From positions 36,485 to 100,484 of the forward strand of contig CAZDDX010000005.1 in NCBI GenBank assembly GCA_964504345.1: DNA of 64,000 nucleotides, in the 5' to 3' direction. Under the pieces are notes generated by a model. It saw only the letters and a list, made by a program, of their open reading frames with translations. It made no database searches and was not told the DNA's origin. This document shows positions 36,776 to 45,983 of the stretch, one piece after another (positions within the stretch are counted from its first letter, which is position 1; the number at the start of each line of letters is the position of its first letter). This DNA comes from CAMDTE01 sp964504345. GTDB taxonomy: Bacteria; Bacteroidota; Bacteroidia; Flavobacteriales; Schleiferiaceae. The position numbers and the translations under genes are program-made.

Positions 36776-37534
36776 TCAGCGCACAGAAACCGCATTTAAT
36801 TGGGAGGTGGGAAGAATCAAGACGTCCGCCACATTCACGTGCTCCGGCGCCTCCACCATCCAAAGGACCGTCTTTGCGATGTCTTCTGCCGACAGCGGTT
36901 TCAAGTTTTTATAGACCTCCTTCGCCTTTTCCTCGTCCCCCGAAAAACGCACCAACGAAAACTCCGTCTCCACCATTCCGGGCGCAATTTGGCCAACCTT
37001 CACTCCGTGCTTGCCCAAATCCAAACGCATTCCTCGGGTCAACGCGTCGACGGCCGTCTTCGTGGCACAATACACGTTACCGTTGGGGTAGACCTCCTTT
37101 CCGGCAATTGAGGCCACATTGATGATGTGCCCGTGCTGCTGCTCCACCATCGCCATTCCAATGGCCTTCGATACATACAGCAAGCCCTTGAGGTTGGTGT
37201 CGATCATGTTCTCCCACTGCTCCAAATTTCCTTCGTGCAAGGGTTCGCGACCGAGCGCCAGGCCGGCATTGTTGAACAAAAAGTCGACCGGTCCTTGCTC
37301 GAGAAATTCTTGGGCTGCTGCCGCCACTGCCGCACCGTCGCGCACATCAACGCTCCGCGTTTGGATGCTTCCCCGCAGCCCCGCTGCGCGGGCCTGCGCC
37401 ACCAACCCCTCCGGCCCCGCCAGCCGCTCTTCGCGTCGACCCCACGCCATCACGTCCCAACCGGCCTCCGCCAAAGCCCAAGCTGTAGCCCAGCCAATCC
37501 CCGACGTTGCGCCGGTCACCAATGCTCTTTTCAT
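36776..37534 (-). CDS. Short-chain dehydrogenase (YdfG-like)
   Basis: 252 residues. Classical SDR: TGATSGIG cofactor loop (8-15), NNAG, catalytic Ser in VASIAG and the YCATK Tyr-Lys pair. Length and the APGMVETEFSLVRF region match the YdfG/serine 3-dehydrogenase-like group that oxidises beta-hydroxy acids with NADP; substrate not provable. The start at 37534 (MKRALVTG) leaves 48 bases to the divergent TonB receptor gene. A weak hairpin with an A-run (36760-36777) overlaps the stop and could terminate. Confidence 0.85.
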   Translation of the reverse strand: MKRALVTGATSGIGWATAWALAEAGWDVMAWGRREERLAGPEGLVAQARAAGLRGSIQTRSVDVRDGAAVAAAAQEFLEQGPVDFLFNNAGLALGREPLHEGNLEQWENMIDTNLKGLLYVSKAIGMAMVEQQHGHIINVASIAGKEVYPNGNVYCATKTAVDALTRGMRLDLGKHGVKVGQIAPGMVETEFSLVRFSGDEEKAKEVYKNLKPLSAEDIAKTVLWMVEAPEHVNVADVLILPTSQLNAVSVR

Positions 37535-37582
37535 CCTCAATTCCTTAACTTTCGTCAAATTTACTCCTTGGCGCAAACGTTT

Positions 37583-39772
37583 ATGACCTTTTCTTCCCTT
37601 CACTCTTCACCGACCGCCCTTTGCCGGACTATTCTAGGCGCCGCGCTCCTTCCCGCACTCCTCCTGCTGAGCGGGTCCTTGGCCGCGCAAAGTACATCGG
37701 GCCAACCGGTAGGCGCACGCAAATCCAGTTTGTCCGACACCGTCCGCCTGCAGACCACCGTGGTCAGTGCCAGCCGCTACGCGCAACGCCTGGAAACCAC
37801 CACCGCCAGCATCGACGCCTTGCCCGCTTCCATCCTGAAAAACAAGCCGTTACTTAAAGTAGAAGACGCCCTCATTCAAACGCCCGGCGTCACCATCCAA
37901 GACGGTCAGGCCAACATCCGCAGCGGTTCCGGATGGAGCTACGGCGTGGGTTCCCGCGTGCAGGTGCTGCTCGACGGCCTCCCCCTCCTGTCTCCCGACG
38001 CGGCACAAGCCTCCTGGGCCCTGGTTCCGGTGGAAGCCATCTCGCACGTTGAAGTAGTTAAGGGCGCCGCCAGCGCGCTCTACGGAAGTGCCGCCCTCAA
38101 CGGCGTCATCCACGTTCGAACCTTGGAAGCCGGTGCGCAACCCGTTGCCCGCCTCTCCTTCCAATCCCTCGTCTACGACCAACCCCTCTTCCCCACCATG
38201 CGCTGGTGGGCGGGCACCGGCATGCGCACCCAAGGAACCGGTCGGTTTGCCGTAGCCGTCAAACCCACCGCGAAATCCGGCCTGGTCCTCCACGGTCAAA
38301 TGCAATGGGACGAGGGCTACGTGTACGGCGTCACGGACGAAAGCCTCCGCTTCCACGGCAAGTACGACTACGCCGTCAACAAAAACCTCAAAGTGGGCTT
38401 GGCCGCCTCCGTCCGCGGCCTGCGCGGTGCCGACGTCCTGCTTTGGAAGAGCTTCGCAAACGGCTACATCCCCCTGGACTCCACGGCCACCAACAAAGGA
38501 ATCTACCAAATCACCGCAAGCCCGTACATCACCTACCGCCAAGGCCGCACGCTCCACGCCCTGCGGTCCCGCTTTTTTGCGCACGACAACAACCTACAAG
38601 CCGGTTTGGAGGACTACTCCAACGCCGCGCGCACCCTCTACACGGAATACACCGCCACCCATTTTGGCACCAAAGGTTGGAACACCACGTGGGGCGCCAG
38701 CGCCACAAATTCCATCTCTTTGAACGGCGAGCTCTTTGGCGGCAAGCACACCTCCACCACCCGGGGCCTCTTTGCTCAGGCCGACTACAGCAAGGGGCCG
38801 TGGAACCTCAGTTTGGGCGCCCGCTACGAGCGCTACACCCTGGACACCGGCGGCTCCGGCGCGCCGATTTTCCGGGCCGGCATCAACCGCAACCTGGGCA
38901 AAGGCCTCTTCATGCGCTCCTCCGCCGGCCAAGGCTACCGCTTCCCCACCATTGCGGAAGCGTTTGTGGCCGCGGTAGCGGGCCCCGTGCAAGTCTACGC
39001 CAACCCCGCCGTGCGCCCGGAACGCAGCTTTACCGGCGAGTGGGGCTTGAAGCAGGTGCTGGCCTCCCGCAACCGACGCTGGCAGGGCTACGCAGACGCG
39101 GCCCTGTTTGCCAGCCGCTACTGGAACATGCTGGAATTCACCTTTGGGCAGTGGGACACCAACTCCCTGCCGGATCCTGCAGCCGAATTCTTTGCGAACA
39201 ACGGATTCAAGTCCATCAACGTGGGCACCACCCAGGTACTGGGGGCGGAATTTACCCTGACGTCGTCGTACCGAGTAAGCAATGATTTAACAATCAATGC
39301 TTTAGCAGGTTATACCTACGCCGTTCCTACCACTTTAGACCGCGACGCCACCTACGCGCTGGACGCTGTGGGCCGGCCCATCACGTACCGCGGTACGTCC
39401 ACGGATCCCTCCAACGGGTACCTCAAGTACCGTTACCGCCACGTGGCCAAGGCAGACGTGGAGGCCGTGGCCAAGCACTGGAGCGCGGGCTTTTCCGTGC
39501 GTTATAACAATCGGTTCGACAACATGGACAGCATTTTCACCAGCTCGCTGTTCAACGCCTTCGTGCCCGGGGTTCAAGACGCCTATGCCTACTATTTGCC
39601 GCATTTTGACCTCTTGATGGACGCCCGCCTGCGTTGGACCGTTTCCCAAGACTTCTCCATCACGGCGCAGGTGAACAACCTGTTGAACCGCACGGTGATG
39701 CCGCGCCCCGCCTCGTTGCAAGGACCGCGCACTTTTGGCATTCAATTGAGCTACGCCCTGGGGGGACGTTGA
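37583..39772 (+). CDS. TonB-dependent outer membrane receptor
   Basis: 729 residues. Signal peptide to about residue 33 (LPALLLLSGSLAAQ), plug domain (roughly 45-165: TVVSASRYAQRLETTTASI, RSGSGWSYGVGSRVQVLLDGLPLLS, GAASALYGSAALNGVIHV) and a 22-strand barrel ending in an aromatic-rich strand (FGIQLSYALGGR). Takes up a ligand across the outer membrane with energy from TonB/ExbBD. There is no SusD partner and no carboxypeptidase-like N-terminal domain, so this is more like a siderophore, cobalamin or metal receptor than a SusC glycan importer. Ligand unknown. Confidence 0.9.
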   Translation: MTFSSLHSSPTALCRTILGAALLPALLLLSGSLAAQSTSGQPVGARKSSLSDTVRLQTTVVSASRYAQRLETTTASIDALPASILKNKPLLKVEDALIQTPGVTIQDGQANIRSGSGWSYGVGSRVQVLLDGLPLLSPDAAQASWALVPVEAISHVEVVKGAASALYGSAALNGVIHVRTLEAGAQPVARLSFQSLVYDQPLFPTMRWWAGTGMRTQGTGRFAVAVKPTAKSGLVLHGQMQWDEGYVYGVTDESLRFHGKYDYAVNKNLKVGLAASVRGLRGADVLLWKSFANGYIPLDSTATNKGIYQITASPYITYRQGRTLHALRSRFFAHDNNLQAGLEDYSNAARTLYTEYTATHFGTKGWNTTWGASATNSISLNGELFGGKHTSTTRGLFAQADYSKGPWNLSLGARYERYTLDTGGSGAPIFRAGINRNLGKGLFMRSSAGQGYRFPTIAEAFVAAVAGPVQVYANPAVRPERSFTGEWGLKQVLASRNRRWQGYADAALFASRYWNMLEFTFGQWDTNSLPDPAAEFFANNGFKSINVGTTQVLGAEFTLTSSYRVSNDLTINALAGYTYAVPTTLDRDATYALDAVGRPITYRGTSTDPSNGYLKYRYRHVAKADVEAVAKHWSAGFSVRYNNRFDNMDSIFTSSLFNAFVPGVQDAYAYYLPHFDLLMDARLRWTVSQDFSITAQVNNLLNRTVMPRPASLQGPRTFGIQLSYALGGR

Positions 39773-39788
39773 ACCGACGTCGCGCATT

Positions 39789-39819
39789 TTGTACAGGTCT
39801 GATCTCTTTTGTATCTTTG
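39789..39819 (+). promoter_or_regulatory. Complete Bacteroidota promoter for tRNA-Ala
   Basis: TTG at 39789-39791, 20 bases, then TATCTTTG at 39812-39819. Spacing and both boxes match the Bacteroidota housekeeping sigma consensus; the tRNA starts 9 bases downstream of the -7 box. Confidence 0.75.
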
Positions 39820-39828
39820 CAGCCGCAC

Positions 39829-39902
<74 letters not shown>

Positions 39903-39906
39903 CTTC

Positions 39907-39941
39907 AAAAAAGGCCGTCTCTGCGAGACGGCCTTTTTTTT
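39907..39941 (+). terminator. Intrinsic terminator after tRNA-Ala
   Basis: AAAAAAGGCCGTCTC, TGC, GAGACGGCCTTTTTT: perfect stem with a long T-run, starting 5 bases after the tRNA. Confidence 0.95.
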
Positions 39942-39989
39942 ACCTGTGCACGGTATTTTTTGTTAAATGTTCAGGTGCAATGGGGTCTT

Positions 39990-40421
39990 CTACTGGATTA
40001 AAATTCCGCTAATCATCAACGGGCCAAATTGCCAGAATCCGGCACTTTCTATAGCATTGACGGAATTAGAACCGCGCAAAACACCATCCACATACACGTT
40101 TACTTCTACTTTACCACTGCCGGTAACAATACCCTCCGCCATACAGCCAACGGCTATGGGTCTTTGCGGAGTCGTGACAATTACTTTCTTTTTCCATTTT
40201 GTGCCCGATGGACTCAATTGCTCTTGCTGGAATTGACCGGTTTCGTTGGTGTAACTAACAAATAAACCAGTAATCGGAGATCCTAGGATGTTGTTCGCGA
40301 ATGGCGCGTCAGCGGTAATCTCGTATTCAATCACTGGATTCCCAGAAGGGCCGGTAGATTTGTTGCATCCTGAAATCATTAACAAGAAGCAGCAGGCAAG
40401 GAGGGTGAATTTTATCCGCAT
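39990..40421 (-). CDS. Predicted lipoprotein, function unknown
   Basis: 143 residues from the ATG at 40421. N-terminal KFTLLACCFLLMISGC is a lipobox (cleavage before Cys). The mature part is short and beta-rich (VIEYEITADAP, VEVNVYVDGVL), reminiscent of small Ig-like lipoproteins of Bacteroidota, with no catalytic motif. Composition is more AT-rich than the neighbours. A TTG 15 bases upstream is in frame but a poorer start. Confidence 0.65.
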   Translation of the reverse strand: MRIKFTLLACCFLLMISGCNKSTGPSGNPVIEYEITADAPFANNILGSPITGLFVSYTNETGQFQQEQLSPSGTKWKKKVIVTTPQRPIAVGCMAEGIVTGSGKVEVNVYVDGVLRGSNSVNAIESAGFWQFGPLMISGILIQ

Positions 40422-40633
40422 TGTTTTATTGATCAATGGATATACCTAATTTACAGATTTTTGGCATTCTGAAGAACCTAGTCAACCGTTTCCGCCTGTT
40501 TCGCTGTTCCCGGATAACTTTTTTTCTTTCCCCAAAAACCCTACCTTGCTTAAGGTAAATGCTACCATTTCTCCATTCGGGCCTTGACCGTGCGACCTTC
40601 CGAATGCGCCACCGCACCGCCAAGCGCCGCTCC

Positions 40634-43600
40634 ATGACGCAATCAACCCGTTTTTCATCCTACGCTCGCTCCACTTTCGTATTAGGCGCAGCTCTGCTGC
40701 TCGCCACCTCCGGCCTTCAAGCCCAAACCGTTCCGGTGGGCAGCGGGAGCTACACCAAAACTTTCCCGGGCGTGGACGCCGCCGGCCGAAACGGATATCC
40801 TTCCGGGACACCTTTTACTACCGGGCCGGCCGCGCAGCGGCCGGTGCCCACCAACGACTGGTGGAGCAACAAACTCAAAAATCCGCATTCGGACAACCTG
40901 TTCACCTACCCGTTCACCCTCAAAACCAAAAACAACGGGCTGGTGGTTACGTACATCCCGTGGGGACCCATCGACAATATTGAGCCCGTTGTGGTGGGGG
41001 TCAGTGGGTTGAACGCGCCGCAGGCGCGGGTGGCGGACTACTCGGATTGGACGGTCACGATGGACTGGACCTCCGGAACCAAGCAATTTGGAACAACCGC
41101 CGGGTTGGGAATGCCGTTTTTGCACTTTACCAAAGGGAGTTCGGACGTCGCCACGGTGCAGGTAAACCAAGGAACCGCAACGGTGGCCAACGAAGTACTA
41201 CGGATTGAAAACGCCCGGAACGGGGCGGACTTTGCCGTGTATGCGCCGGTGGGCAGCGTTTGGGTGCAGTCCGGGAATACCTACACCAGCACGCTGAACG
41301 GGAAAAACTACTGGTCTTTGGCCTTTTTGCCGCTCACCGCCCCCAGCGTGGCCGCCGCCGCGGCGCAGTTTGCGCCGTATGCTTATGTGGTGCCCGTGAA
41401 CACCCGAGCGGAATGGTCCTACAACGAAGCCACCTCCGTGGTGACCACCCAGTTTACTGCAGACGTTTTGGTCAAAGAAGGATCGGACAGCGTACTGCTG
41501 ATGGGCTTGCTGCCGCACCAGTGGTCCTCCCTCGCTCTCGGAAGTGCAGCGCCGTCGGGCCCCACCTACCCTACCGTTCGGGGAACTCTCAAGTGCTTGG
41601 CTTCCAACGCGTTAACGGTTCAAGACACCTTCCACGGAATTTTGCCTACCCTGCCCTACGTGGACCCCTACAGCGCCGGGTTTCAGCCGCTGGAATTGAG
41701 TTCCAAGATTCAATTGCTGCAGAACGATCCGTTGGCCACCTGGACGGACAGCTACAACGAGGGGCAGGAGATGAACCGACTGATCCAAACCGCGCGCGCC
41801 GCGGAGCTGACGCAGGATACGGCCGCTTTTGGGCTTTTGTTTCAAACGGTTAAGGACCGCCTGGAGGACTGGCTGCACTACCAGTCCGGCGAAGTGGCCT
41901 TTTTGTTTTACTACAACACCACCTGGTCTGCACTGCTGGGCTATCCGGCCGGCCACGGGCAGGATCTGAATTTGAACGACCACCACTTTCATTGGGGGTA
42001 CTTCATCCACGCCGCGTCGTTTGTGGAGCAGTTTGAACCCGGTTGGGCCGCCTCGTGGGGACCCATGATCAACCTCCTCGTGCGCGACGCCGCGTCGCCC
42101 CGGCGAAACGACGCCCTATTTCCGTACTTGCGCAATTTCAGCACCTACGCCGGCCACTGCTGGGCCAATGGATTTGCCACCTTCCCGCAGGGCAACGACC
42201 AGGAGTCGACGTCGGAAAGCATGCAGTTCAACTCGTCTTTGATCCACTGGGGCAGCGTGACGGGGAACGACTCCATCCGGAATTTGGGCATTTACCTGTA
42301 CGTGACGGAGCAGCGCGCAGTGGAGGAATACTGGTTTGACCAGCGCCAGCGCAACTTTGGGCCCACGCAGCCGCACGCCTTGGTTTCGCGGGTGTGGGGC
42401 AACAGCTACGACAACGGCACGTTTTGGACGGGGGACATTGCCGCCAGCTTTGGGATTGAACTCTACCCCATCCACGGCGGCTCCCTATACTTGGGGCACG
42501 ATACCCTGTACGCGCACCAGCTTTGGTTGGAAATGGAGCAAAAAACCGGCATCCTCAGCAACGCACCCAACGTGAATCTGTGGCACGACATCTACTGGCA
42601 GTACTTGTCCTTCACCAACCCGCAGAAAGCCCTCAATTTGTACAACTCCTACCCGGGCCGCAGCCTGAAATTTGGGGTGTCCGACGCCTTCACCTACCAC
42701 TGGCTGCACGCAATGAACGCCCTGGGACGCGTGGCCAAGGGCATTCGGGCCAATCACCCGCTGGCGGCAGCTTTCATCCGGGCCGGAGACACCACCTACG
42801 TGGCTCAGAACTACGGAGCAACCCCAAAAACGGTTCTGTTTTCCACGGGGTATGCGCTGACGGTGCCGCCGCGGACGCTGGCCACCAGCAAGGACATCAA
42901 CTTGAAGGGCACACTCACCACCTCCTTCCCCGCGGCGTACCCGGGCGGCACGGTAACCGTCTCCGCTCAGGTAACGGGCGGCACGCCCACGCAGGTGGTT
43001 TTTTACTGCGGAGACACCGCCTTTGCGACGGTGGCGCAAGCACCCTACACGGCCGTTTCCCCGTCGCTTCCCAGCGGTAAACACGCCTTCTACGCCCGCG
43101 TGTACAGCGGCGCTTCTTTTGCATTGACCAACGTTGCCGGGGTGCTGGTGGGCGATCAAGTGCCCTTCTCAGGAACGCCCATCGCTTTGCCCGGCACTTT
43201 TCCGGCGGGGCACTACGATTCCTTTTCCGGCGGAAACGCCAGCGGCGTGTCCTACCAAGACGGAACCCGAGCGAATTTGGGCGACTTCCGTCCGGACGAG
43301 TACGTGGACGCCAAGACGCAAGCAGCAGAAGGCCCGTACGTGGGCTGGACGGCAAACGGCGAATGGTTGGAGTTTACGGTGGATGCGGCGCAGGCGGGGT
43401 TGTACCAGCTGCAGCTGCGGTACGCCAGCGGCAACCCGCAGGGCGGCGGGCCGCTCCAACTCTTCAGCGACGGCGTGCCCATCGCACCCGTCTTTACCGT
43501 CTCCGGAACGGGCAACTGGAATACTTGGAACACCAAAACGCTGACGGGCATACCGCTCAAATCCGGTGTTCAGGTGCTGCGGATTGCGTTCCTAGGGGGT

Positions 43601-44761
43601 GAATTGAATTTGGGCAAGCTGACGTGGACCTACACCGGTCCCCTGCCGTACACGCTTCCGGTAGCCGATGCGGGCAGCAATGCCGTGGCGGTTCTTCCGG
43701 CCACCTCGGCGGCCATCAACGGATCCGCGAGCACGGCGGGCTCCAACGGACCCATCGCCGTGCTTTGGACTCAGGTGTACGGCCCCAGCACCGCCGTGTT
43801 TGCGAACAACGCCGCACTGCAAACCGGTGTTTCCAATTTGCAGGCGGGCATTTACAAAATGCGGTTGACGGTGGCAGACAGTCTTCATGCGGACGAAGAC
43901 GAGGTGTACGTGATCGTGGGAAGCAGCCCCAATGTGGCGCCCACGGTGTCGCTAAGCTCCCCGCAGCCCGGCCAAACTTTTCTGGAGGGCGACTCCGTTC
44001 GGGTTCGGGCCAGCGTGTCGGATTTGAACGATTCCGTGGTACGCGTAGATTTTTATGCCAACGGCGTGCGGTGGGCGTCGCGGAGCTCGGGGCCTTGGGA
44101 GGCCACGTGGCATCCGGGGTTGGGCCAGCACGTGCTGCGGGCGGTGGCCTTCGACGCCTGGGGCGATTCATCCCTATCTGCCGCTCGAAACACGCGGGTG
44201 GATCCGGCGCCCAAGTGTGTGGGCAGCAGTTGGAATGGAGATTTCAAGTACCGGTTTTCGGATGCGGACAACAATCCAACGTTAACCTTCATCCCAACCC
44301 AAGCGGGAACGGGGTCGCCCACGTGCCTTTTGTACTACGGAACGGATCCGGGGTCTATGCCCGGTTATACGGTGCAGCCCAATGTTCCGTTTCAGCTGCA
44401 GGCGAGCAAGGGGACCCTTCTGTATTTCTACTACACGTATTCGTACCTCGGCGGCGCAGAACGCAACACGGCAGGCAACAAAAACACGTACGTGGTGGGA
44501 AGTTGCACCAACTTGGGGTGGTCGGAGCCCGACGGTCCCAACATCCAGCTTCGGCCAAACCCGGCGCACGATTGGCTGCAGGTGGAGGGTTTGACGGAGG
44601 CAACGCGGATGCGCAGAACGAATGCGTTGGGGCAAACCATGGAGTGGACAGTCGAGCCGAACACGCCCCTATTCGTGGGCGATTGGCCAAGGGGGGTGTA
44701 CTTTTTGGAAGTCTTTGTTGGCTCCCAACCTCTAGTTTTCACCTTTGTTTGTACACCGTAA
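40634..44761 (+). CDS. Secreted GH81 endo-beta-1,3-glucanase with CBM6-like and T9SS domains
   Basis: 1375 residues from the ATG at 40634 (signal FVLGAALLLATSGLQAQ). GH81 domain about 45-750: PTNDWWSNKL, LNDHHFHWGYFIHAA and NDQESTSESMQF, which holds the conserved catalytic-site glutamates. Then a linker/Ig-like part, a CBM6-like domain (about 860-990; GWTANGEWLEFTVDAAQAGLY), a PKD/REJ-like domain (PVADAGSNAVAVLP to DEVYVIV), a second Ig-like domain (RVDFYANG) and a C-terminal T9SS type A sorting domain (RPNPAHDWLQVEGL to GVYFLEVF). It hydrolyses laminarin or fungal beta-1,3-glucan outside the cell. Confidence 0.92.
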   Translation: MTQSTRFSSYARSTFVLGAALLLATSGLQAQTVPVGSGSYTKTFPGVDAAGRNGYPSGTPFTTGPAAQRPVPTNDWWSNKLKNPHSDNLFTYPFTLKTKNNGLVVTYIPWGPIDNIEPVVVGVSGLNAPQARVADYSDWTVTMDWTSGTKQFGTTAGLGMPFLHFTKGSSDVATVQVNQGTATVANEVLRIENARNGADFAVYAPVGSVWVQSGNTYTSTLNGKNYWSLAFLPLTAPSVAAAAAQFAPYAYVVPVNTRAEWSYNEATSVVTTQFTADVLVKEGSDSVLLMGLLPHQWSSLALGSAAPSGPTYPTVRGTLKCLASNALTVQDTFHGILPTLPYVDPYSAGFQPLELSSKIQLLQNDPLATWTDSYNEGQEMNRLIQTARAAELTQDTAAFGLLFQTVKDRLEDWLHYQSGEVAFLFYYNTTWSALLGYPAGHGQDLNLNDHHFHWGYFIHAASFVEQFEPGWAASWGPMINLLVRDAASPRRNDALFPYLRNFSTYAGHCWANGFATFPQGNDQESTSESMQFNSSLIHWGSVTGNDSIRNLGIYLYVTEQRAVEEYWFDQRQRNFGPTQPHALVSRVWGNSYDNGTFWTGDIAASFGIELYPIHGGSLYLGHDTLYAHQLWLEMEQKTGILSNAPNVNLWHDIYWQYLSFTNPQKALNLYNSYPGRSLKFGVSDAFTYHWLHAMNALGRVAKGIRANHPLAAAFIRAGDTTYVAQNYGATPKTVLFSTGYALTVPPRTLATSKDINLKGTLTTSFPAAYPGGTVTVSAQVTGGTPTQVVFYCGDTAFATVAQAPYTAVSPSLPSGKHAFYARVYSGASFALTNVAGVLVGDQVPFSGTPIALPGTFPAGHYDSFSGGNASGVSYQDGTRANLGDFRPDEYVDAKTQAAEGPYVGWTANGEWLEFTVDAAQAGLYQLQLRYASGNPQGGGPLQLFSDGVPIAPVFTVSGTGNWNTWNTKTLTGIPLKSGVQVLRIAFLGGELNLGKLTWTYTGPLPYTLPVADAGSNAVAVLPATSAAINGSASTAGSNGPIAVLWTQVYGPSTAVFANNAALQTGVSNLQAGIYKMRLTVADSLHADEDEVYVIVGSSPNVAPTVSLSSPQPGQTFLEGDSVRVRASVSDLNDSVVRVDFYANGVRWASRSSGPWEATWHPGLGQHVLRAVAFDAWGDSSLSAARNTRVDPAPKCVGSSWNGDFKYRFSDADNNPTLTFIPTQAGTGSPTCLLYYGTDPGSMPGYTVQPNVPFQLQASKGTLLYFYYTYSYLGGAERNTAGNKNTYVVGSCTNLGWSEPDGPNIQLRPNPAHDWLQVEGLTEATRMRRTNALGQTMEWTVEPNTPLFVGDWPRGVYFLEVFVGSQPLVFTFVCTP

Positions 44762-45003
44762 GTTTTTTGAGGCCTTAACGGGGTGTTTTTGCAAACGGGT
44801 AAAAACGGCACAATAAGCTCATTTTTAGTACCCTACGTCGAAAAAAACGAGTATATACGGTTAGAAACGTCTCCGTACGGCTGTCGGCTAAAATGTTGCC
44901 GATACTTGCAAAATGTACGGTTCGAAGACCAAGATCAAGGGGGAATGGCAAATAGGTAACTTTTGAATTAACTTGATATCCTTGTAAAAATTCACAACAG
45001 AAG
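44762..45003. other. Intergenic region upstream of the antitoxin relic
   Basis: No credible gene. It holds the motif TACGGCTGTCGGC (44875-44887), which also occurs near 30034, and a TAACTTTTG box near 44957. A cognate toxin gene, which would be expected beside a HigA-type antitoxin, is not present. Confidence 0.5.
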
Positions 45004-45183
45004 ATGCTGAACACTAAAACCTGGCAACAAATTAAGGACGACCTCTACGGACCTCAGGGCAGCGAACGTCGAGATGCTTTGGAAAAGGACGCCGAAGCAT
45101 TTCGCGTGGGGATTCTACTCAAAAAAGCTCGAGAGGAAAAGAGACTTACTCAGCAAAAACTTGCTGAGAACGATCTGAGTTGA
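45004..45183 (+). pseudogene. Truncated HigA-like XRE antitoxin
   Basis: 59 codons: MLNTKTWQQIKDDLYG, GSERRDALEKDAEAF, LLKKAREEKRLTQQKLAE then a stop after ENDLS. The start matches HigA-type antitoxins, whose HTH would continue through roughly 35 more residues (recognition helix and VENDGSNLTL-type end). The remaining END may be what is left after an internal deletion. Without a full HTH and without a toxin gene it is probably inactive. Confidence 0.6.
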
Positions 45184-45268
45184 TGGTTTGTCAGTACGAA
45201 ACGCTTTCGACTGATTTGAATCTAACAATTTGAAAAACAATTATTTACTAAATTACAAACATTTACAT

Positions 45269-45282
45269 ACGTTTATAAACGT
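45269..45282. promoter_or_regulatory. 14-base perfect palindrome ACGTTTATAAACGT
   Basis: Perfect palindrome in an AT-rich gap between the antitoxin relic and the pRiA4b-like gene, with another half-like copy ACGTTT directly following (TAAACGTTTAAAAACG). Could be an operator for a dimeric repressor such as the lost antitoxin; not demonstrated. Confidence 0.3.
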
Positions 45283-45349
45283 TTAAAAACGGTTAGCGCA
45301 GTTTTTGGTATCGACCTTTGTCCCACTCAATGGAAAAACTAGTTGATTT

Positions 45350-45964
45350 ATGGCAATAACGGATTCATTACTCATTCGCGTTACACTTCAAGACGTCGAA
45401 CCTGTTGTTTGGCGTACGCTGAACGTTCCCAACTCCAAAGACTTGTTGTCCTTGGCGGTGGCGTCCTTCTTGTCGATGGGTTGGGATGCTGACGCTCCGT
45501 TTCACTTTGTTTTGCCCAACGGGGGAAAGGTCGTCGATCCTACGCAGTGGGCTACTTTGTCCACCATCGACCAAATTGACAAGGCGCCAGCCAACGCTAC
45601 GGATCAAAACTTGTGGCTGTTTTTTGAAGCGGGACCCCTAAAGCTCGTGTACGAAACGGAGATCCCTTGGACCTTGGAATTGACGATGGACGCGCACGCT
45701 ACCGAGCGCGACGGCGAAGAGCCCATTTTTGTGGCGTACGGCGAAATGGCCGGGCCGCCCCAATGGTGCGGCGGTAAAGAGGGTTATCGCTTTTTGTGCG
45801 AGACCATTGCGAATCCGGAGAGCCCCAGTTATTCGGACGTGGTGGAGCAGTTGTACGTAGCGTTCAATCCGACCTTTTTCTCAGTGGGTTTTGCCAACGA
45901 CCGCATTGGGGTCAACGCCAAAGAGTGCGAGGAGTATTACTGCACCGGCGACGACGACGAATAA
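45350..45964 (+). CDS. pRiA4b ORF-3-like (IS1096 TnpR-like) protein
   Basis: 204 residues. The opening LLIRVTLQDVEPVVWRTLNVP is the hallmark of the plasmid pRiA4b ORF-3 family (I/V-R-V-x-L-x-x-x-P-x-W-R), and the body contains WDADAPFHFVLPNGGKV, GPPQWCGGKEGYR and a short acidic tail. The family is widespread on plasmids and in transposon passenger positions; its biochemical function is unknown. GACCTTTG at 45313-45320 is a weak -7-like box. Convergent with sbtA, 19 bases apart. Confidence 0.8.
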   Translation: MAITDSLLIRVTLQDVEPVVWRTLNVPNSKDLLSLAVASFLSMGWDADAPFHFVLPNGGKVVDPTQWATLSTIDQIDKAPANATDQNLWLFFEAGPLKLVYETEIPWTLELTMDAHATERDGEEPIFVAYGEMAGPPQWCGGKEGYRFLCETIANPESPSYSDVVEQLYVAFNPTFFSVGFANDRIGVNAKECEEYYCTGDDDE

Positions 45965-45983
45965 AGGCGGATGCGAGGGCGCT

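Noticed and set aside
36760..36777. GACACGGTGTC with A-run at the SDR stop
   Set aside because: Palindrome leaves almost no loop; at best a 4-bp stem, so not listed as a terminator.
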